Shown one piece after another: positions 26,208 to 35,917 of a stretch of 64,000 nt of DNA (position 1 is its first letter; each line of letters opens with the position of its first letter). The stretch spans positions 62,001-126,000 of the forward strand of contig NZ_KI911318.1 of NCBI RefSeq assembly GCF_000513855.1, given 5' to 3'. Source of the stretch: Desulfurococcus amylolyticus Z-533. GTDB lineage: Archaea; Thermoproteota; Thermoprotei_A; Sulfolobales; Desulfurococcaceae. Below the pieces are notes generated by a model. The model was given only the letters and a program-made list of their open reading frames with translations, was not told where the DNA came from and ran no database searches. The position numbers and the translations under genes are program-made.

Positions 26208-26864
26208 TTATTTTGATTCATATACGATCTTCGTGTTTATTTGGACTATATCGGGCGCTATAGTGTTGCCTCTAACAGTCTTTCTCCTTCGTTCACCGTC
26301 TTCTTCGGGATGGAAACCTGGTGGACCCGATAATAACACCTTCTTTTTAACCGGTCCACTTATATCAGGCCTCATTGGGAAACCACTTATGTCGCTACCT
26401 CCTGTTATAGCTAGTTTAACCCCTTTCAGGCCGATTATTGATCCATCAATATAATCACCTATCTTAAGGCCGATAATAGTTTGAGTTCTCTCGTCATTTA
26501 TCCTTATCTGCCATGCTCTTGCGCGGAAGATCTCGCCTTCCAGCTCGTTCTGTCCCGTTGCATTAATTAATTGCTCCATGCTGACTTTCACAACGTTATC
26601 AGGCACGTTGTCATCTATGATTATTCTCCCAGTAAACTTCACCTTGTCCCCTGTATCTGGACGCCGCATTCTTATAGTGGCTACCCCGTGGACAGCCCCT
26701 ATTTCACTCGCTGTTTTACTATTTACTTTAAACACTGGTAGCTCCAGCTTCTCCTTCACTTTATCTGTGAGTTGTATTTCGGGGTCTCCTTCCACTTTTA
26801 CTTTAACTAATTTCTCCTTCTTGGGTGCCTCCGGATCATTTACCACTATCTTGAAGTCAGGCAT
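26208..26864 (-). CDS. rps6e: 30S ribosomal protein S6e (eS6)
   Basis: 218 residues from the ATG at 26864, which sits just after GGTGG; an upstream GTG overlaps that site. PDFKIVVNDPEAPKKEKLVKVKVEG start, IGLKIGDYIDGSIIGLKGVKLAITGGSDISGFPMRPD (about 130-170), and a basic VLLSGPPGFHPEEDGERRRKTVRG C-terminus are hallmarks. The acidic/basic tail is longer than the minimal archaeal form. Confidence 0.95.
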   Translation of the reverse strand: MPDFKIVVNDPEAPKKEKLVKVKVEGDPEIQLTDKVKEKLELPVFKVNSKTASEIGAVHGVATIRMRRPDTGDKVKFTGRIIIDDNVPDNVVKVSMEQLINATGQNELEGEIFRARAWQIRINDERTQTIIGLKIGDYIDGSIIGLKGVKLAITGGSDISGFPMRPDISGPVKKKVLLSGPPGFHPEEDGERRRKTVRGNTIAPDIVQINTKIVYESK

Positions 26865-26918
26865 ATCTACCACCAGTTGCCCGGTGGGTGTCTGGGGTAT
26901 ATTTTACCCAGTATCCCC

Positions 26919-26926
26919 TTTTTATA
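26919..26926 (-). promoter_or_regulatory. TATA box for S6e
   Basis: Minus strand GGGTATAAAAAGGGG lies 55-62 bases before the S6e ATG, predicting a start near 26897 and a ~33-nt leader that contains the GGTGG ribosome site. Confidence 0.5.
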
Positions 26927-27202
26927 CCCAGGGTTTTTAATGGTCTCTATTAGGGGCGTAGAAGCAACGTTTATGTTTTCTAGGGTTGTTAAGGGGGTTC
27001 GGGTCTGGTGGATACCTGTGATTACCTGTTTATAGGCTTTTAGACACTGGGTTACCTGGGTGGGCTCTAAAATATCTACAAGAATTCAGAAAGGATTTAG
27101 AACCCGCAATAGGCTGATGCCGTAAAATAAGAATTAACCGATATAAGCACGTTAATGGTTTAGAATAACTAGGCTTACTAGTGGGCCACATACAGTGTTT
27201 AC
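26927..27202. other. Intergenic DNA between S6e and aIF5B
   Basis: About 276 bases between divergent genes. I see the promoter of S6e at the left edge and AT-rich possible TATA sequences (for example near 27150-27170) for aIF5B at the right, but no open frame, tRNA, clear C/D box or IS end in between. Confidence 0.5.
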
Positions 27203-29032
27203 ATGGTGTTGGAGTTGAGTAGTGATAAGAAAACCTGGATTAGACAACCCATAATAGTTGTACTGGGTCATGTGGATCATGGAAAAACAACACTACTTGA
27301 TAAGATCAGGGGTACAGCTGTAGCTAAGAAGGAGCCAGGCGAGATAACGCAGCATGTTGGAGCTAGTGTAGTACCTGCAAGTGTCTTAAACAAGATTACT
27401 GAGCCTCTAAAGAAGTATTTTCCAAAGCTAGTCATAGAGATACCGGGCTTACTCTTCATTGACACGCCCGGACATGAATTATTTAGTAATCTTAGGAGAA
27501 GAGGGGGTAGTGTAGCTGATATGGCTATACTTGTCGTAGATGTGGTTGAAGGATTCCAGCCTCAAACCATAGAGGCATTGAACATATTGAAGGAGAAGAG
27601 GGTGCCATTCATTGTTGCAGCTAATAAAATAGATAGGCTTGAGGGATGGAAAGCCTTTCCAGACACTCCATTCCTTGAAAGCGTTAAGAGGCAAAGCCCT
27701 AGAACGATAAGTATTCTAGAGGAGAGGATATACCAGTTGGTCGGCAAGTTATACGAGTATGGGTTTGAGTCGGAAAGATTTGACAGGGTCAAAGACTTCA
27801 GGAGGACAGTTGCAATAGTGCCGATATCGGCTAAAACAGGTGAGGGAATATCAGAGTTGCTTGCACTTATAGCTGGCCTCGCACAGCAGTTCATGAAGAA
27901 GAAGCTTGTGACTAGTGAAGACGCTGCTAGAGGGGTAGTATTAGAGGTTAAAGAGGAGCAAGGCCTTGGCACCACTATAGATGTTATAATCTATGATGGA
28001 GTGCTAAGCAAAAACGATCTCTTCGTAGTTGCTGGTAAGAATGGCCCAATAGTTACAAGGGTTAGGAGCCTATTGATGCCAAGACCCCTCCAAGATATGA
28101 GGATGCATGAGGGTCGATTCGTACAAGTAGACCTTGTCACAGCTGCTACAGGAGTGAAAATATCCGCCCCAGGACTCGAGGATGCATTAGCTGGCTCACC
28201 GTTCTACGTAATACCCTCCGAGGATAGGGTCCAGGAATTCACCAGGGCGGTTCAAGAGGAGGTATCTCAGATAAGGTTTAAAGGGGAAAGCGATGGCGTC
28301 GTATTAAAGGCGGATACTCTTGGAACACTGGAAGCCCTACTGGAGGCCCTTAGGCGTGAGAATATACCGGTTAAACTAGCAGATGTCGGCCATGTAACCA
28401 GGAATGACGTCCTAGAAGCCGCCATTGTTAGTAAATCTAAACCTGAGTATGGTGTAATACTGGCTTTCAACGTGAAGATCCTGCCTGAAGCAGAGGAGTT
28501 GAGGGCCCGGGAAAACATACCCGTGTTTAAACATAATATAATATACCAGCTACTCGAAGAATACCTTAAATGGTTCAAGGAATTCAGGGAGAGGGAGAGA
28601 CTGAGGCAGGTAGAGTCTCTAGTAAGGCCAGGTAAGATAAGGATTATACCGGGGGCTGTATTTAGGAGAAGTGAACCCGTTATAGTTGGAGTAGAAGTCC
28701 TGGGAGGCAGGATAAGGCCTAACTATCCATTAATGACAGAGGATGGGAGAAACATTGGCTTAATAATGCAGATACGCGACCGCGATAACGTGTTGAAGGA
28801 GGCGCTTGTAGGGCAACAAGTAGCTATAAGTATTAGGGGCAAGGTAATGGTGGGTAGGCACATAGATGAAGGCGATATCTTGTATACTGATATACCAAGT
28901 GAACACGTTAAATACTGGCTGACAACTTTTAGTAATGAGTTAAGCAATGATGAGAAACTAGTGTTGAAAGAAATAATTGATATAAAGAGGAAGAGCGATC
29001 CCCTCTACGGTATGGTGTTTCAGCAGATGTGA
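27203..29032 (+). CDS. infB: Translation initiation factor aIF5B (IF-2)
   Basis: Subunit-joining GTPase, 609 residues, the normal archaeal length without the long eukaryotic N-terminal extension. G1 GHVDHGKT (22-29), IDTPGHELF near 88, NKIDRLEGW near 142, beta-barrel domain II near 240-340, and the long linker helix before domain IV (EEYLKWFKEFRERERLRQVE, near 450). The ATG at 27203 is followed by GTG and TTG codons; a start a few codons downstream is possible. No inteins. Confidence 0.96.
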   Translation: MVLELSSDKKTWIRQPIIVVLGHVDHGKTTLLDKIRGTAVAKKEPGEITQHVGASVVPASVLNKITEPLKKYFPKLVIEIPGLLFIDTPGHELFSNLRRRGGSVADMAILVVDVVEGFQPQTIEALNILKEKRVPFIVAANKIDRLEGWKAFPDTPFLESVKRQSPRTISILEERIYQLVGKLYEYGFESERFDRVKDFRRTVAIVPISAKTGEGISELLALIAGLAQQFMKKKLVTSEDAARGVVLEVKEEQGLGTTIDVIIYDGVLSKNDLFVVAGKNGPIVTRVRSLLMPRPLQDMRMHEGRFVQVDLVTAATGVKISAPGLEDALAGSPFYVIPSEDRVQEFTRAVQEEVSQIRFKGESDGVVLKADTLGTLEALLEALRRENIPVKLADVGHVTRNDVLEAAIVSKSKPEYGVILAFNVKILPEAEELRARENIPVFKHNIIYQLLEEYLKWFKEFRERERLRQVESLVRPGKIRIIPGAVFRRSEPVIVGVEVLGGRIRPNYPLMTEDGRNIGLIMQIRDRDNVLKEALVGQQVAISIRGKVMVGRHIDEGDILYTDIPSEHVKYWLTTFSNELSNDEKLVLKEIIDIKRKSDPLYGMVFQQM

Positions 29033-29049
29033 AAACAAAATAACCTGGC

Positions 29050-29235
29050 CTACTTTGTCTGCTGACCATACTTTAATGTCCACTTATACTTCCTAGGATC
29101 CCTCTTCATCCTGTAGTTATTAAAACACTTATTGCTGCAGAACCATAGTATCGTTCCATCGTTCATCACGTACATCAATCCTGTTCCAGGCTCCACGTCT
29201 CCACCACAAAACACGCATTTAGCCTGCTTCACCAA
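29050..29235 (-). CDS. rpl24e: 50S ribosomal protein L24e (eL24)
   Basis: 61-residue zinc protein: C7-x2-C10 (KCVFCGG) and C33-x3-C37 (FCSNKC), with the C-terminal [13 protein letters not shown] place the start at TTG 29235, six bases after GAGGTG, since the ATG 33 bases upstream has no ribosome site and would add non-homologous residues. Divergent from S28e with a shared promoter; convergent with aIF5B. Confidence 0.9.
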   Translation of the reverse strand: MVKQAKCVFCGGDVEPGTGLMYVMNDGTILWFCSNKCFNNYRMKRDPRKYKWTLKYGQQTK

Positions 29236-29287
29236 GGTAAACACCTCTCTTCCAGCCAGTGTCAACACAATGTATTGGTTACAAGGG

Positions 29288-29295
29288 TTTTAAAA
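29288..29295. promoter_or_regulatory. Palindromic TATA between L24e and S28e
   Basis: TTTTAAAA lies 48 bases before the S28e ATG and 53 bases before the L24e TTG. Being its own reverse complement it can serve both genes; predicted starts at ~29318 (+) and ~29266 (-). A separate GATATAAAA at 29308-29316 could also drive S28e. Confidence 0.45.
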
Positions 29296-29343
29296 TACCT
29301 TTCTCTGATATAAAAGCATAGTGTTTAAATCGTGGTGGAGGCC

Positions 29344-29604
29344 ATGAGTGAGAACAATAAGATAGTTTTAAAGTCGCCTGATGTGAACGTGGTAGAGGAG
29401 ATAGGGTTCCCAGCCGAAGTAATACAGATACTTGGTAGGACAGGTGTTACAGGAGAGATAATACAAGTGCGTGTCAGAGTATTAGAGGGTAGGGATAAAG
29501 GTAGAATAATAACAAGGAATATAAAGGGGCCAGTGAGAATAGGGGATATAGTTATACTAAGGGAGACTGAGAGAGAGGCAAGAAAGCTGTCAAGCAAAAA
29601 GTAG
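29344..29604 (+). CDS. rps28e: 30S ribosomal protein S28e (eS28)
   Basis: 86-residue OB-fold protein. [49 protein letters not shown] is the S28e core, and the C-terminal [10 protein letters not shown] motif is conserved. The ATG at 29344 follows GGTGGAGG by three bases; a GTG four codons upstream falls in the ribosome site. L24e, S28e and L7Ae are neighbours in many archaea; here the relic insertion separates L7Ae. Confidence 0.95.
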   Translation: MSENNKIVLKSPDVNVVEEIGFPAEVIQILGRTGVTGEIIQVRVRVLEGRDKGRIITRNIKGPVRIGDIVILRETEREARKLSSKK

Positions 29605-29654
29605 ATGCCTGAAACCAGGATGGTATGCTGTCTTCGTTTTATAGGTTTTTAGGG

Positions 29655-29830
29655 TTTTACAATTGAAAGCCCCGTCTTTTAGGGTGGGGTTGGAGATTTA
29701 CGGGTTTTGTTTCCTCTTTTGTTTCTTGGTGATGAGTCTTTAGTGTTTACGAGCCTCAGCTATATTCGAGGCGGTGATCACTGGAAACCATAGCCCCGAG
29801 CCCCGCGTTAAGCGGGGTAGGGGTAGTGCG
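29655..29830 (+). mobile_element. IS605-like end relic with GC-rich hairpins
   Basis: 29655-29693 reads TTTTACAATTGAAAGCCCCG then a stem-loop TCTTTTAGGGTGGGG, close to the left-end hairpins at 19328 and 53458. Further on, 29796-29825 is a strong hairpin, GAGCCCCGCGTTAAGCGGGGTAG. No TnpB-like frame survives between the two. The region separates S28e from L7Ae, which are close in related genomes. Confidence 0.4.
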
Positions 29831-29880
29831 CCCGAGACCGGCTCACGGAAACTCAAGAAGAATTAGCTTTGGTGATAGAA

Positions 29881-30009
29881 GTGGCTGAGGTGTACTTTGC
29901 CGGATGCAGCGTTATAAAGTATAGGAAGGGAGACATAGTCCTATACCCACTAGCAGGATACAGGGAGAAGATGAAACACCTACACGGCAAAAATTATACA
30001 ATAATATAA
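29881..30009 (+). CDS. Small protein, 42 aa, unknown function
   Basis: A short open frame on the plus strand begins at GTG 29881, with GGTGAT ending four bases upstream, and ends at TAA 30007-30009. The product starts MAEVYFAGCSVIKYRKGD and ends KMKHLHGKNYTII; it alternates short strands (VYFAG, VIKYRKG, DIVLYPL) and a basic stretch (GYREKMKHLHGK). It could be a small beta-barrel or a fragment of a larger gene. No family recognised. Located beside the IS605-like relic. Confidence 0.45.
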   Translation: MAEVYFAGCSVIKYRKGDIVLYPLAGYREKMKHLHGKNYTII

Positions 30010-30181
30010 TAATAGCAGAAGACTAACACCAACACATACAAACCATTATAAAACCAGAGACAGCTTGGCGAGGCTGGAAACGGTTTTGAAAACCTGTTTT
30101 ACTAATCGTTCAAGAACCTCGTCGTCCTGGGAGGATTTATTATTGTTCATATAAAAAACAATGAAGGGATGATTACCTTTA

Positions 30182-30565
30182 TCAGCCGCTCTGAGCCCTT
30201 ATCTGCTGGACACTCTTAATTATTTCATCGATTAAGTCCTTTGCTCCGCCTACATCTATTACTGCGACAGAGGCAGCAGACACCTCAATACCGGCTGCTT
30301 GGCCCAGTTTCTGTTTGCTTGGCACGTAGACATATGGTATCTTCTTCTCATCGCATAATAGTGGTAGGTGGGCAACTATTTCAGGTGGGTCAACATCTTC
30401 AGCTATGACAACCAGCTTAGCTTGTCCTCTTTCAACAGCCTTTGTTGTTTCATTTGTACCCTTCTTGATTTTCCCACCAGTCTCTCTTACCTTTGATATT
30501 GCCTGGTATACTTTATCAGCTAGCTCAGGCGGTACCTCGAACTTTACATAAAACGGCTTAGGCAT
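30182..30565 (-). CDS. rpl7ae: Ribosomal protein L7Ae (eL8) / K-turn-binding protein
   Basis: 127 residues. [60 protein letters not shown] is the standard L7Ae/L30e K-turn-binding core. Besides the ribosome the protein nucleates C/D and H/ACA sRNPs and RNase P, so it links to the C/D sRNA candidate and the RNase P genes here. A TATA-like TTTATAAA sits near 30630. Confidence 0.96.
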   Translation of the reverse strand: MPKPFYVKFEVPPELADKVYQAISKVRETGGKIKKGTNETTKAVERGQAKLVVIAEDVDPPEIVAHLPLLCDEKKIPYVYVPSKQKLGQAAGIEVSAASVAVIDVGGAKDLIDEIIKSVQQIRAQSG

Positions 30566-30708
30566 GTGTTCATCCTCCTCCCTTAACTCGTGGTCGTCTA
30601 CAAGCTATATAGAATAATGTCAGGGCTTTATAAATTACGGGCATTAAATAATTTTTAAACTACTTTTGATGCGACTTTCCATTCCATATAATAATGAATC
30701 CGGTGGTC

Positions 30709-32478
30709 TTATTCGTGTGAGAAGACGGCTATTACTTTTTCCTCTTTGATAGTATCTATTCTAATGAACCCGACCCTGTATAATTGCACAATGGAGTCTG
30801 GTTTTTCATTAATAATGCGTTTTTCAACTAGGAGCCTGGCTTCCCTGATCTCTGATCCACTCGGGATCAGGAGGAATAAATCTGTTTTCTCATCGTTGCT
30901 AACCCATTGAATTATTGGAGCATTTAGCTTCCTTGCATCTTCCTGTGAAATACTGTGGAGCCTGGCTATGAATGCTGGCTTACCATCCAATATCGTTGGC
31001 TCCGTTATCATAAAGTTAGCTAGCCCCATGGCTCTGAATGTTTTATGTTCGCTTTGAAGCAGTGTTCCCAAGTCTTTGGATGATATATGGATTACCGAGC
31101 CATCCAGTATCCTATACTCGTAATGCTCCGGTCTTGATGGATGTATTGGTATTTGTGCTTTAAGCTCCTCTTTCACATCCTTTAGTATTACTGGAACCGG
31201 TTCTTCAACACCCATATACCTGTTCGCGACTGGATCAACTAGGATCCTGTTGATAGCGTAGAGATTAACTAGGCTTATCTTGGCATCGATGGGTTTGATT
31301 CCCACTTCCTTAACTATTTTCCAGATTGTTTCACGGAGAATGCCTCTTCTACGTAACCCATTAATTGTTCCGAGTCTTGGGTCATCATATGGTGAGATAC
31401 CTTGTTCTTTAACTAGCTTTCTCATTTTAGACTTGCTCAGTATCACACCCTCTAATGATAAACGTCCAAAATGTATTGTCTCGGGGTATTTCCAGCCCAT
31501 GTGCTTATATAGGTATTTCTGCTTGACAGTATTCGATATGTGTTCCTTTGCGCGGAGGACATGTGTTACACCCATTAAATAATCGTCGACACCAGCAGCA
31601 AAATTGTAAGTTGGCCATACAATGTATTTCTCCCCGGTGACCGGGTGTGGTGTTTTAGATGTATCTATTACACGGAATGCAACCCAATCCCTTACGCTTG
31701 GATCCGGGTGTTGTAAATCGGTTTTCACCCTTAGAACAGCATCTCCTTCACCATAGTGCCCCTCAAGCATTTTATCGAATTTCTCAAGGTTCTCTTCGAC
31801 TGACGTATTCCTATGGGGACATGCCTTGCCAGCGTTCCTATATAAGCGGAATTCCTTATCGGGGCAGGTGTCAATATATGCTCCTCCACGGCTTATCAGC
31901 TCTCTTGCTACATTGTAGAATATATTCATCCGGAGGCTCTGTATGTATTCCTTGCTCCATTTTACTCCAAGCCATTTCAATGCGTCCTTTATCATTGTAT
32001 ATGCTTCTGGGTAAGGTGATTTTATCCTTGGGTCGGTGTCCTCGAAACGAAGTATCATCGCTCCATTATATAATTCAGCATACCAGTAGCTTAACAGCGC
32101 TGGCCTAGCGTTTCCAAGGTGAATTGTGTAATCTGGGTTAGGTGCAAACCTGGTTACCACTTTACCTTTCTCGGCATTGGGTAATGGGGGCAGCTCCTTC
32201 TCCTTGGCTTCCCTCTTCTCCTCCAGTAGTTCTGGCCAGTTCTCTCTGATTATTTTCAACTGGTCTTCGATGCTTAACTTGTTTACTTCCTCTATGGTGC
32301 CCTTTATCAAGTCGATGAATTCTTTGATTCTGCTACGTATCTCTGGGATTTCCCCGATAACCTTTGAAACCACCGCTTTAAAATCGGCTTTACCCTCGTG
32401 TTTTACAGCGTTTACCAATGCGTGTTTGAAAGCGGTTTCTCTCACCCTATCTAATAATGATTTCTCTTGGCTGCTCAA
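30709..32478 (-). CDS. gltX: Glutamyl-tRNA synthetase
   Basis: Class I synthetase, archaeal/eukaryotic GlxRS type, 589 residues. HIGH appears as HLGN (120-123), followed by ALLSYWYA; KMSKS region reads LSKSKMRKLV near 350. The N-terminal ~100 residues are an extra helical region and the C-terminal half is the beta-barrel anticodon domain. Archaea of this group lack GlnRS and form Gln-tRNA by transamidation, so this enzyme is probably non-discriminating. It overlaps the upstream gene by 32 bases. Confidence 0.95.
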   Translation of the reverse strand: MSSQEKSLLDRVRETAFKHALVNAVKHEGKADFKAVVSKVIGEIPEIRSRIKEFIDLIKGTIEEVNKLSIEDQLKIIRENWPELLEEKREAKEKELPPLPNAEKGKVVTRFAPNPDYTIHLGNARPALLSYWYAELYNGAMILRFEDTDPRIKSPYPEAYTMIKDALKWLGVKWSKEYIQSLRMNIFYNVARELISRGGAYIDTCPDKEFRLYRNAGKACPHRNTSVEENLEKFDKMLEGHYGEGDAVLRVKTDLQHPDPSVRDWVAFRVIDTSKTPHPVTGEKYIVWPTYNFAAGVDDYLMGVTHVLRAKEHISNTVKQKYLYKHMGWKYPETIHFGRLSLEGVILSKSKMRKLVKEQGISPYDDPRLGTINGLRRRGILRETIWKIVKEVGIKPIDAKISLVNLYAINRILVDPVANRYMGVEEPVPVILKDVKEELKAQIPIHPSRPEHYEYRILDGSVIHISSKDLGTLLQSEHKTFRAMGLANFMITEPTILDGKPAFIARLHSISQEDARKLNAPIIQWVSNDEKTDLFLLIPSGSEIREARLLVEKRIINEKPDSIVQLYRVGFIRIDTIKEEKVIAVFSHE

Positions 32479-32929
32479 TCGCCACCACCACTATGATTCT
32501 CTCAGGCCTCTCCCAGGTTAAATCGATGACTGCTAGTATAAATCCTTCACAAGTAGAATAAATGTTTCTGACCTCGTTTTTCCTGGTGACAATGTATGCT
32601 ATTAAATCGTTTTTTCTAACGTGCTTCATGCTCCCTATATAAAATACTCTCCTACCCTTCGCTTCCTGCAGGCATAGCTGTGTATTCTCGGAGAAAAACA
32701 GTGCTTTAGACGGCTCTCCAGTGTTGAATAATATTGTACTCCTCTTCAAAATGGCTTTTTCCAAGTCTATGTACTTCAGTATCTCCTCGTATGGTATGCT
32801 ACCATAGTACTTTGTACAATTATTCTTCTCAGGGATGCTTGCCCAAGCGTACTCCGAGTTCTTGAGGCAGATTATTCTCTCGGAGTCGACGTCCTCTATG
32901 AATAACTGTGGGAAAGAGTATTCGCTCAC
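32447..32929 (-). CDS. DUF2118-like archaeal protein
   Basis: 160-residue protein. The C-terminal half (RKNDLIAYIVTRKNEVRNIYSTCEGFILAVIDL near 105-135) has the look of a biotinyl/lipoyl-like or hammerhead beta domain, and resembles the archaeal DUF2118 family as I remember it. No known catalytic residues; there are three cysteines. It lies between IPP isomerase (four-base overlap) and GltX (32-base overlap), so it is in the S13 operon tail. Family identification by memory only. Confidence 0.5.
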   Translation of the reverse strand: MSEYSFPQLFIEDVDSERIICLKNSEYAWASIPEKNNCTKYYGSIPYEEILKYIDLEKAILKRSTILFNTGEPSKALFFSENTQLCLQEAKGRRVFYIGSMKHVRKNDLIAYIVTRKNEVRNIYSTCEGFILAVIDLTWERPERIIVVVAIEQPREIIIR

Positions 32930-34044
32930 TTCATTCTCCTCGTGTTGTTAAGGTAGGTATGGGGATTTATTCCCCTCTGGAGCATCGTGTTTACTATTTT
33001 CTGCCCGAGGATAATAGGCTTGCTCCTTAATTCACCAATATTCCTGGCACCGCTGAGGAACATCGCAGTCTTTAACTCGAAGATATAGTTGTCTAGATAT
33101 GCCTCGGCACGTTCCAGCCCGTTGTCAAGTATATTCTTAAGAATGGGTTTAGCTACTCCAACCATGTCTGCACCAATCGCTATATTCACAGCTGCCTTAA
33201 AGCCGTCCCATACGCCGCCGCTCGCGATAATGAATGAGTCTTCGGCAACATACCTTGTCTCTATTACTGAGAGCGGTGTTGGTATCCCCCACTCGGATAG
33301 CTTCAGCCCGCATTCATAGCGTGATGACCCTGGTTGATTTCTAAGCGTTTCAACGAGAGCCCAGTTTGTACCGCATGCGCCGGCCGTATCATATATTTTC
33401 ACCCCTATATTATGGAATACCCTCACCGTCTCCATGGATAACCCGTTCCCAACCTCCTTGATTATAACGGGTTTACGGAGAGATGCAACTAATTCCTTGA
33501 CTTTATCAATCACATCTAAGCTGAAACGGGTGTCTCCTTCAGGCTGTATTACTTCTTGTGCTGGGTTCAAGTGTATTGCTATGGCATCGGCATCTATTAC
33601 TTCAACTAGCCTTATGACTGTATCAGTGTCGATGTCTCTCAGGGTGTTTAAACCTATATTGCCTATTACCGGTACACTTCTAGCTGTCTCCCTTACGATC
33701 CTATAGCTTGCCACGACATCCTCGCTGAAGTTGCTTTTAACAATGGCTCTCTGGCTACCGACACCTATGGCTACTCGCTTCTTCTCTGCAAGAGTTGCAA
33801 GCATTTTATTTATGCTGACTAGTGATGGATGCCCTCCCGTCATACCAGTTATCATTATAGGGGCTTCTAGCCTGTAGCCTAAAAACACTTGCTTCACATC
33901 CACTTCATCGAAGTCTAATCCAGGTAAAGCTTGATGCACGAGCTGTATCTCTCTATATATCTCACTACAATGGTCTTTGAAGTCGACCCTGGGATCCAGT
34001 GCTAACCTTATATGGTGTAGTTTCCTATTCTGTATCTCATCCAT
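32926..34044 (-). CDS. fni: Isopentenyl-diphosphate delta-isomerase type 2
   Basis: FMN-dependent isomerase that makes DMAPP for ether-lipid isoprenoids. 372 residues from ATG 34044 (DEIQNRKLHHIRLALDP). Conserved blocks: MITGMTGGHP near 63, GSQRA near 92, QPEGDTRFSLDVI near 150, VIIKEVGNGLS near 173 and the phosphate-binding IASGGVWDGFKAA near 273. The longer upstream frame is not supported by the family start. Confidence 0.93.
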   Translation of the reverse strand: MDEIQNRKLHHIRLALDPRVDFKDHCSEIYREIQLVHQALPGLDFDEVDVKQVFLGYRLEAPIMITGMTGGHPSLVSINKMLATLAEKKRVAIGVGSQRAIVKSNFSEDVVASYRIVRETARSVPVIGNIGLNTLRDIDTDTVIRLVEVIDADAIAIHLNPAQEVIQPEGDTRFSLDVIDKVKELVASLRKPVIIKEVGNGLSMETVRVFHNIGVKIYDTAGACGTNWALVETLRNQPGSSRYECGLKLSEWGIPTPLSVIETRYVAEDSFIIASGGVWDGFKAAVNIAIGADMVGVAKPILKNILDNGLERAEAYLDNYIFELKTAMFLSGARNIGELRSKPIILGQKIVNTMLQRGINPHTYLNNTRRMK

Positions 34045-34097
34045 GCTTAATACAACCTTCCTTAAATATATAAGCCGGCATATTAGCTTAGCACTCA

Positions 34098-34949
34098 CTA
34101 AATATAAAACTTTAAAGCAGCGTAGCCAACTACGTGTGAATAATCCCCGGAGGTATCACCACTTGTCGCGTATTTCAATAGCTGGGCTTTTCCTCCCAAT
34201 TTTTTAGTGTATTCCATGAGGGTCATTATTCCTCCTGGTCCACAGATACTTATGTCGTTATGCAGTATCACATTGTATAATCCATCTGTGTCGAGTTTGA
34301 GTATTCTATCTATGGCCATTGAATCCTTCCTGCTTGTCTCTTCATGGGGTTCGTAATGATTGAAGTCGCTGCTTGCTATCACTATTATTCTCTTACCGGT
34401 TGACATGGATGCTTCATATATCGACTTCGCTAGGTCTCTTGCTATATCTGGTGTATGGATACCTATAACTATCGGGGTTATTTTCACATCCTCGCCATAG
34501 ATGTACACTATAAATGGCAGTTGGACCTCAATTGAGTGCTCCTCTAAATGAGCATATTCATCGAACTCAGCGATTTCACTGTTCTCCACAATAAGTCTTC
34601 CAATCTCACTGTCTACAACAAGGTCTCCAAGGGGGGTCTCCCATACTCCCTCAGGATACACTGAAACAGGTCTTCCAAGGCCTGTGTGATTTGTACCAAG
34701 TATCACTATGGTATCAGGCTTCTTATTTAAAGCCATATCAAAGTAGACGTGTGCAGCTACAGGGCCGCTGTAAATATAGCCTGCATGAGGGGCTACATAG
34801 CCTATTGAATTCGTGGCCTGGATATCTGAGGGACTCGGTGGCTTCCCGGGTCCGATCCCATGTTTGAAAGACCACTCTATCACGCTTCTTAACTCCCCAG
34901 GTTTATCAGGGTAAAAATACCCGGCTACTATAGGACTCCTCTTCTTCAA
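34098..34949 (-). CDS. MEMO1 family protein
   Basis: 283-residue archaeal Memo homolog, related to class III extradiol dioxygenases. RSPIVAGYFYPD start, PHAGYIYSGPVAAHVY near 54-69 (a metal-site His), TNHTGLGRPVSVY near 84, SSDFNHYEP near 191. The three His/Asp positions of a metal pocket appear present. Activity is not established in archaea. It follows S2 in the same direction, 98 bases downstream. Confidence 0.9.
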   Translation of the reverse strand: MKKRSPIVAGYFYPDKPGELRSVIEWSFKHGIGPGKPPSPSDIQATNSIGYVAPHAGYIYSGPVAAHVYFDMALNKKPDTIVILGTNHTGLGRPVSVYPEGVWETPLGDLVVDSEIGRLIVENSEIAEFDEYAHLEEHSIEVQLPFIVYIYGEDVKITPIVIGIHTPDIARDLAKSIYEASMSTGKRIIVIASSDFNHYEPHEETSRKDSMAIDRILKLDTDGLYNVILHNDISICGPGGIMTLMEYTKKLGGKAQLLKYATSGDTSGDYSHVVGYAALKFYI

Positions 34950-35047
34950 CCTGCTCCCCTTGAATAATAACTGTTAACTACGAGTTAAATACCTTGAAGC
35001 ATTATGGAATAAGCCTAGAAATATGGTCCTGGATGCCTGCGAAAAAT

Positions 35048-35695
35048 TTAGAGGGATGCCTCGAAATCGGTAGGCTGCTCAGGTAGTTCAGCGTTCGGTG
35101 GTATAACACCTTTCTCACGCAGTATTTGACGCGTTAGTATCCAGTATATTAGGGCCAGGCTCTTCCTACCCTTATTGTTCCCGGGTATTATGAGGTCTAC
35201 ATAGTCAACCCTGTTGTCGGTATCTGCTAAGGCTACTATCGGTATACCTGTTTCAGCGGCCTCCTTAAGGGCTTGCATATCAGACCTTGTATCAGTGATC
35301 ACTACTACATCTGGTTCGAAGTATATCTTAAGACTTGGATTAGTGAAGGTTCCCGGTAAGAATCTACCTACGAATGGCTTACATCCTACATACTGACACA
35401 TCTTCTGAACCGGCTTCCTCCCATACTGTCTTACTGAGACAACGGCTATTTTCTCGGGCTGATATCTAGCGAGGAATTTTCCAGCTATCCTCAGTCTGTC
35501 ATCTATTTTCCTTACGTCCAGTATATATAATCCATCGGATCTAACCCTGTACACGAATGGCTCCATGAACTTCGTGCATATATGGGTGCCTATGTGCACA
35601 CCGGCTGATAAGTATTTCTCAATTGGTACGAGTAGCTCAATTACTCCGCTCTCGGGTTTTGAAACAGGTGCCTCTCCTTCAGGTATATCGCTCAT
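35048..35695 (-). CDS. rps2: 30S ribosomal protein S2 (uS2)
   Basis: 215 residues. The [43 protein letters not shown] segment (about 30-72) and the [16 protein letters not shown] near 125-140 are diagnostic. Follows RpoN with 13 bases between them; standard S13 operon order. Confidence 0.95.
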   Translation of the reverse strand: MSDIPEGEAPVSKPESGVIELLVPIEKYLSAGVHIGTHICTKFMEPFVYRVRSDGLYILDVRKIDDRLRIAGKFLARYQPEKIAVVSVRQYGRKPVQKMCQYVGCKPFVGRFLPGTFTNPSLKIYFEPDVVVITDTRSDMQALKEAAETGIPIVALADTDNRVDYVDLIIPGNNKGRKSLALIYWILTRQILREKGVIPPNAELPEQPTDFEASL

Positions 35696-35708
35696 TCACT
35701 ACCACCTC

Positions 35709-35909
35709 CTACGAGATCTTAGGGAAATATAATATCTCCTTTGATATATCCGTGTATGATAAAAACATTCTCCTGCAACAATACCTTTTCACACCGAGAT
35801 CATCTAATACTTTAGCCGGGTTCTCACCGTTCTCAACTCTTTTAATATACTCCTCCCATAAGTGCCCAATGGGTTTACCACAGGTGAAACATCTAACCGG
35901 GAATAACAA
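35709..35909 (-). CDS. rpoN: RNA polymerase subunit N (Rpo10)
   Basis: 66-residue zinc protein: MLFPVRCFTCGKPIGHLWEEY with CxxC, and KRYCCRRMFLSY with the CC pair. Assembles with subunits D, L and P. Lies between S9 and S2, the classical position. rpoK, often next to it, is not in this window. Confidence 0.97.
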   Translation of the reverse strand: MLFPVRCFTCGKPIGHLWEEYIKRVENGENPAKVLDDLGVKRYCCRRMFLSYTDISKEILYFPKIS

Positions 35910-35917
35910 GATCCCAC

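Noticed and set aside
26185-26210. CCTTTAGGGCGCTC near the S6e 3' end as another IS605 relic
   Set aside because: Only ~10 bases match, with no hairpin partner or GGTCAG-like end.
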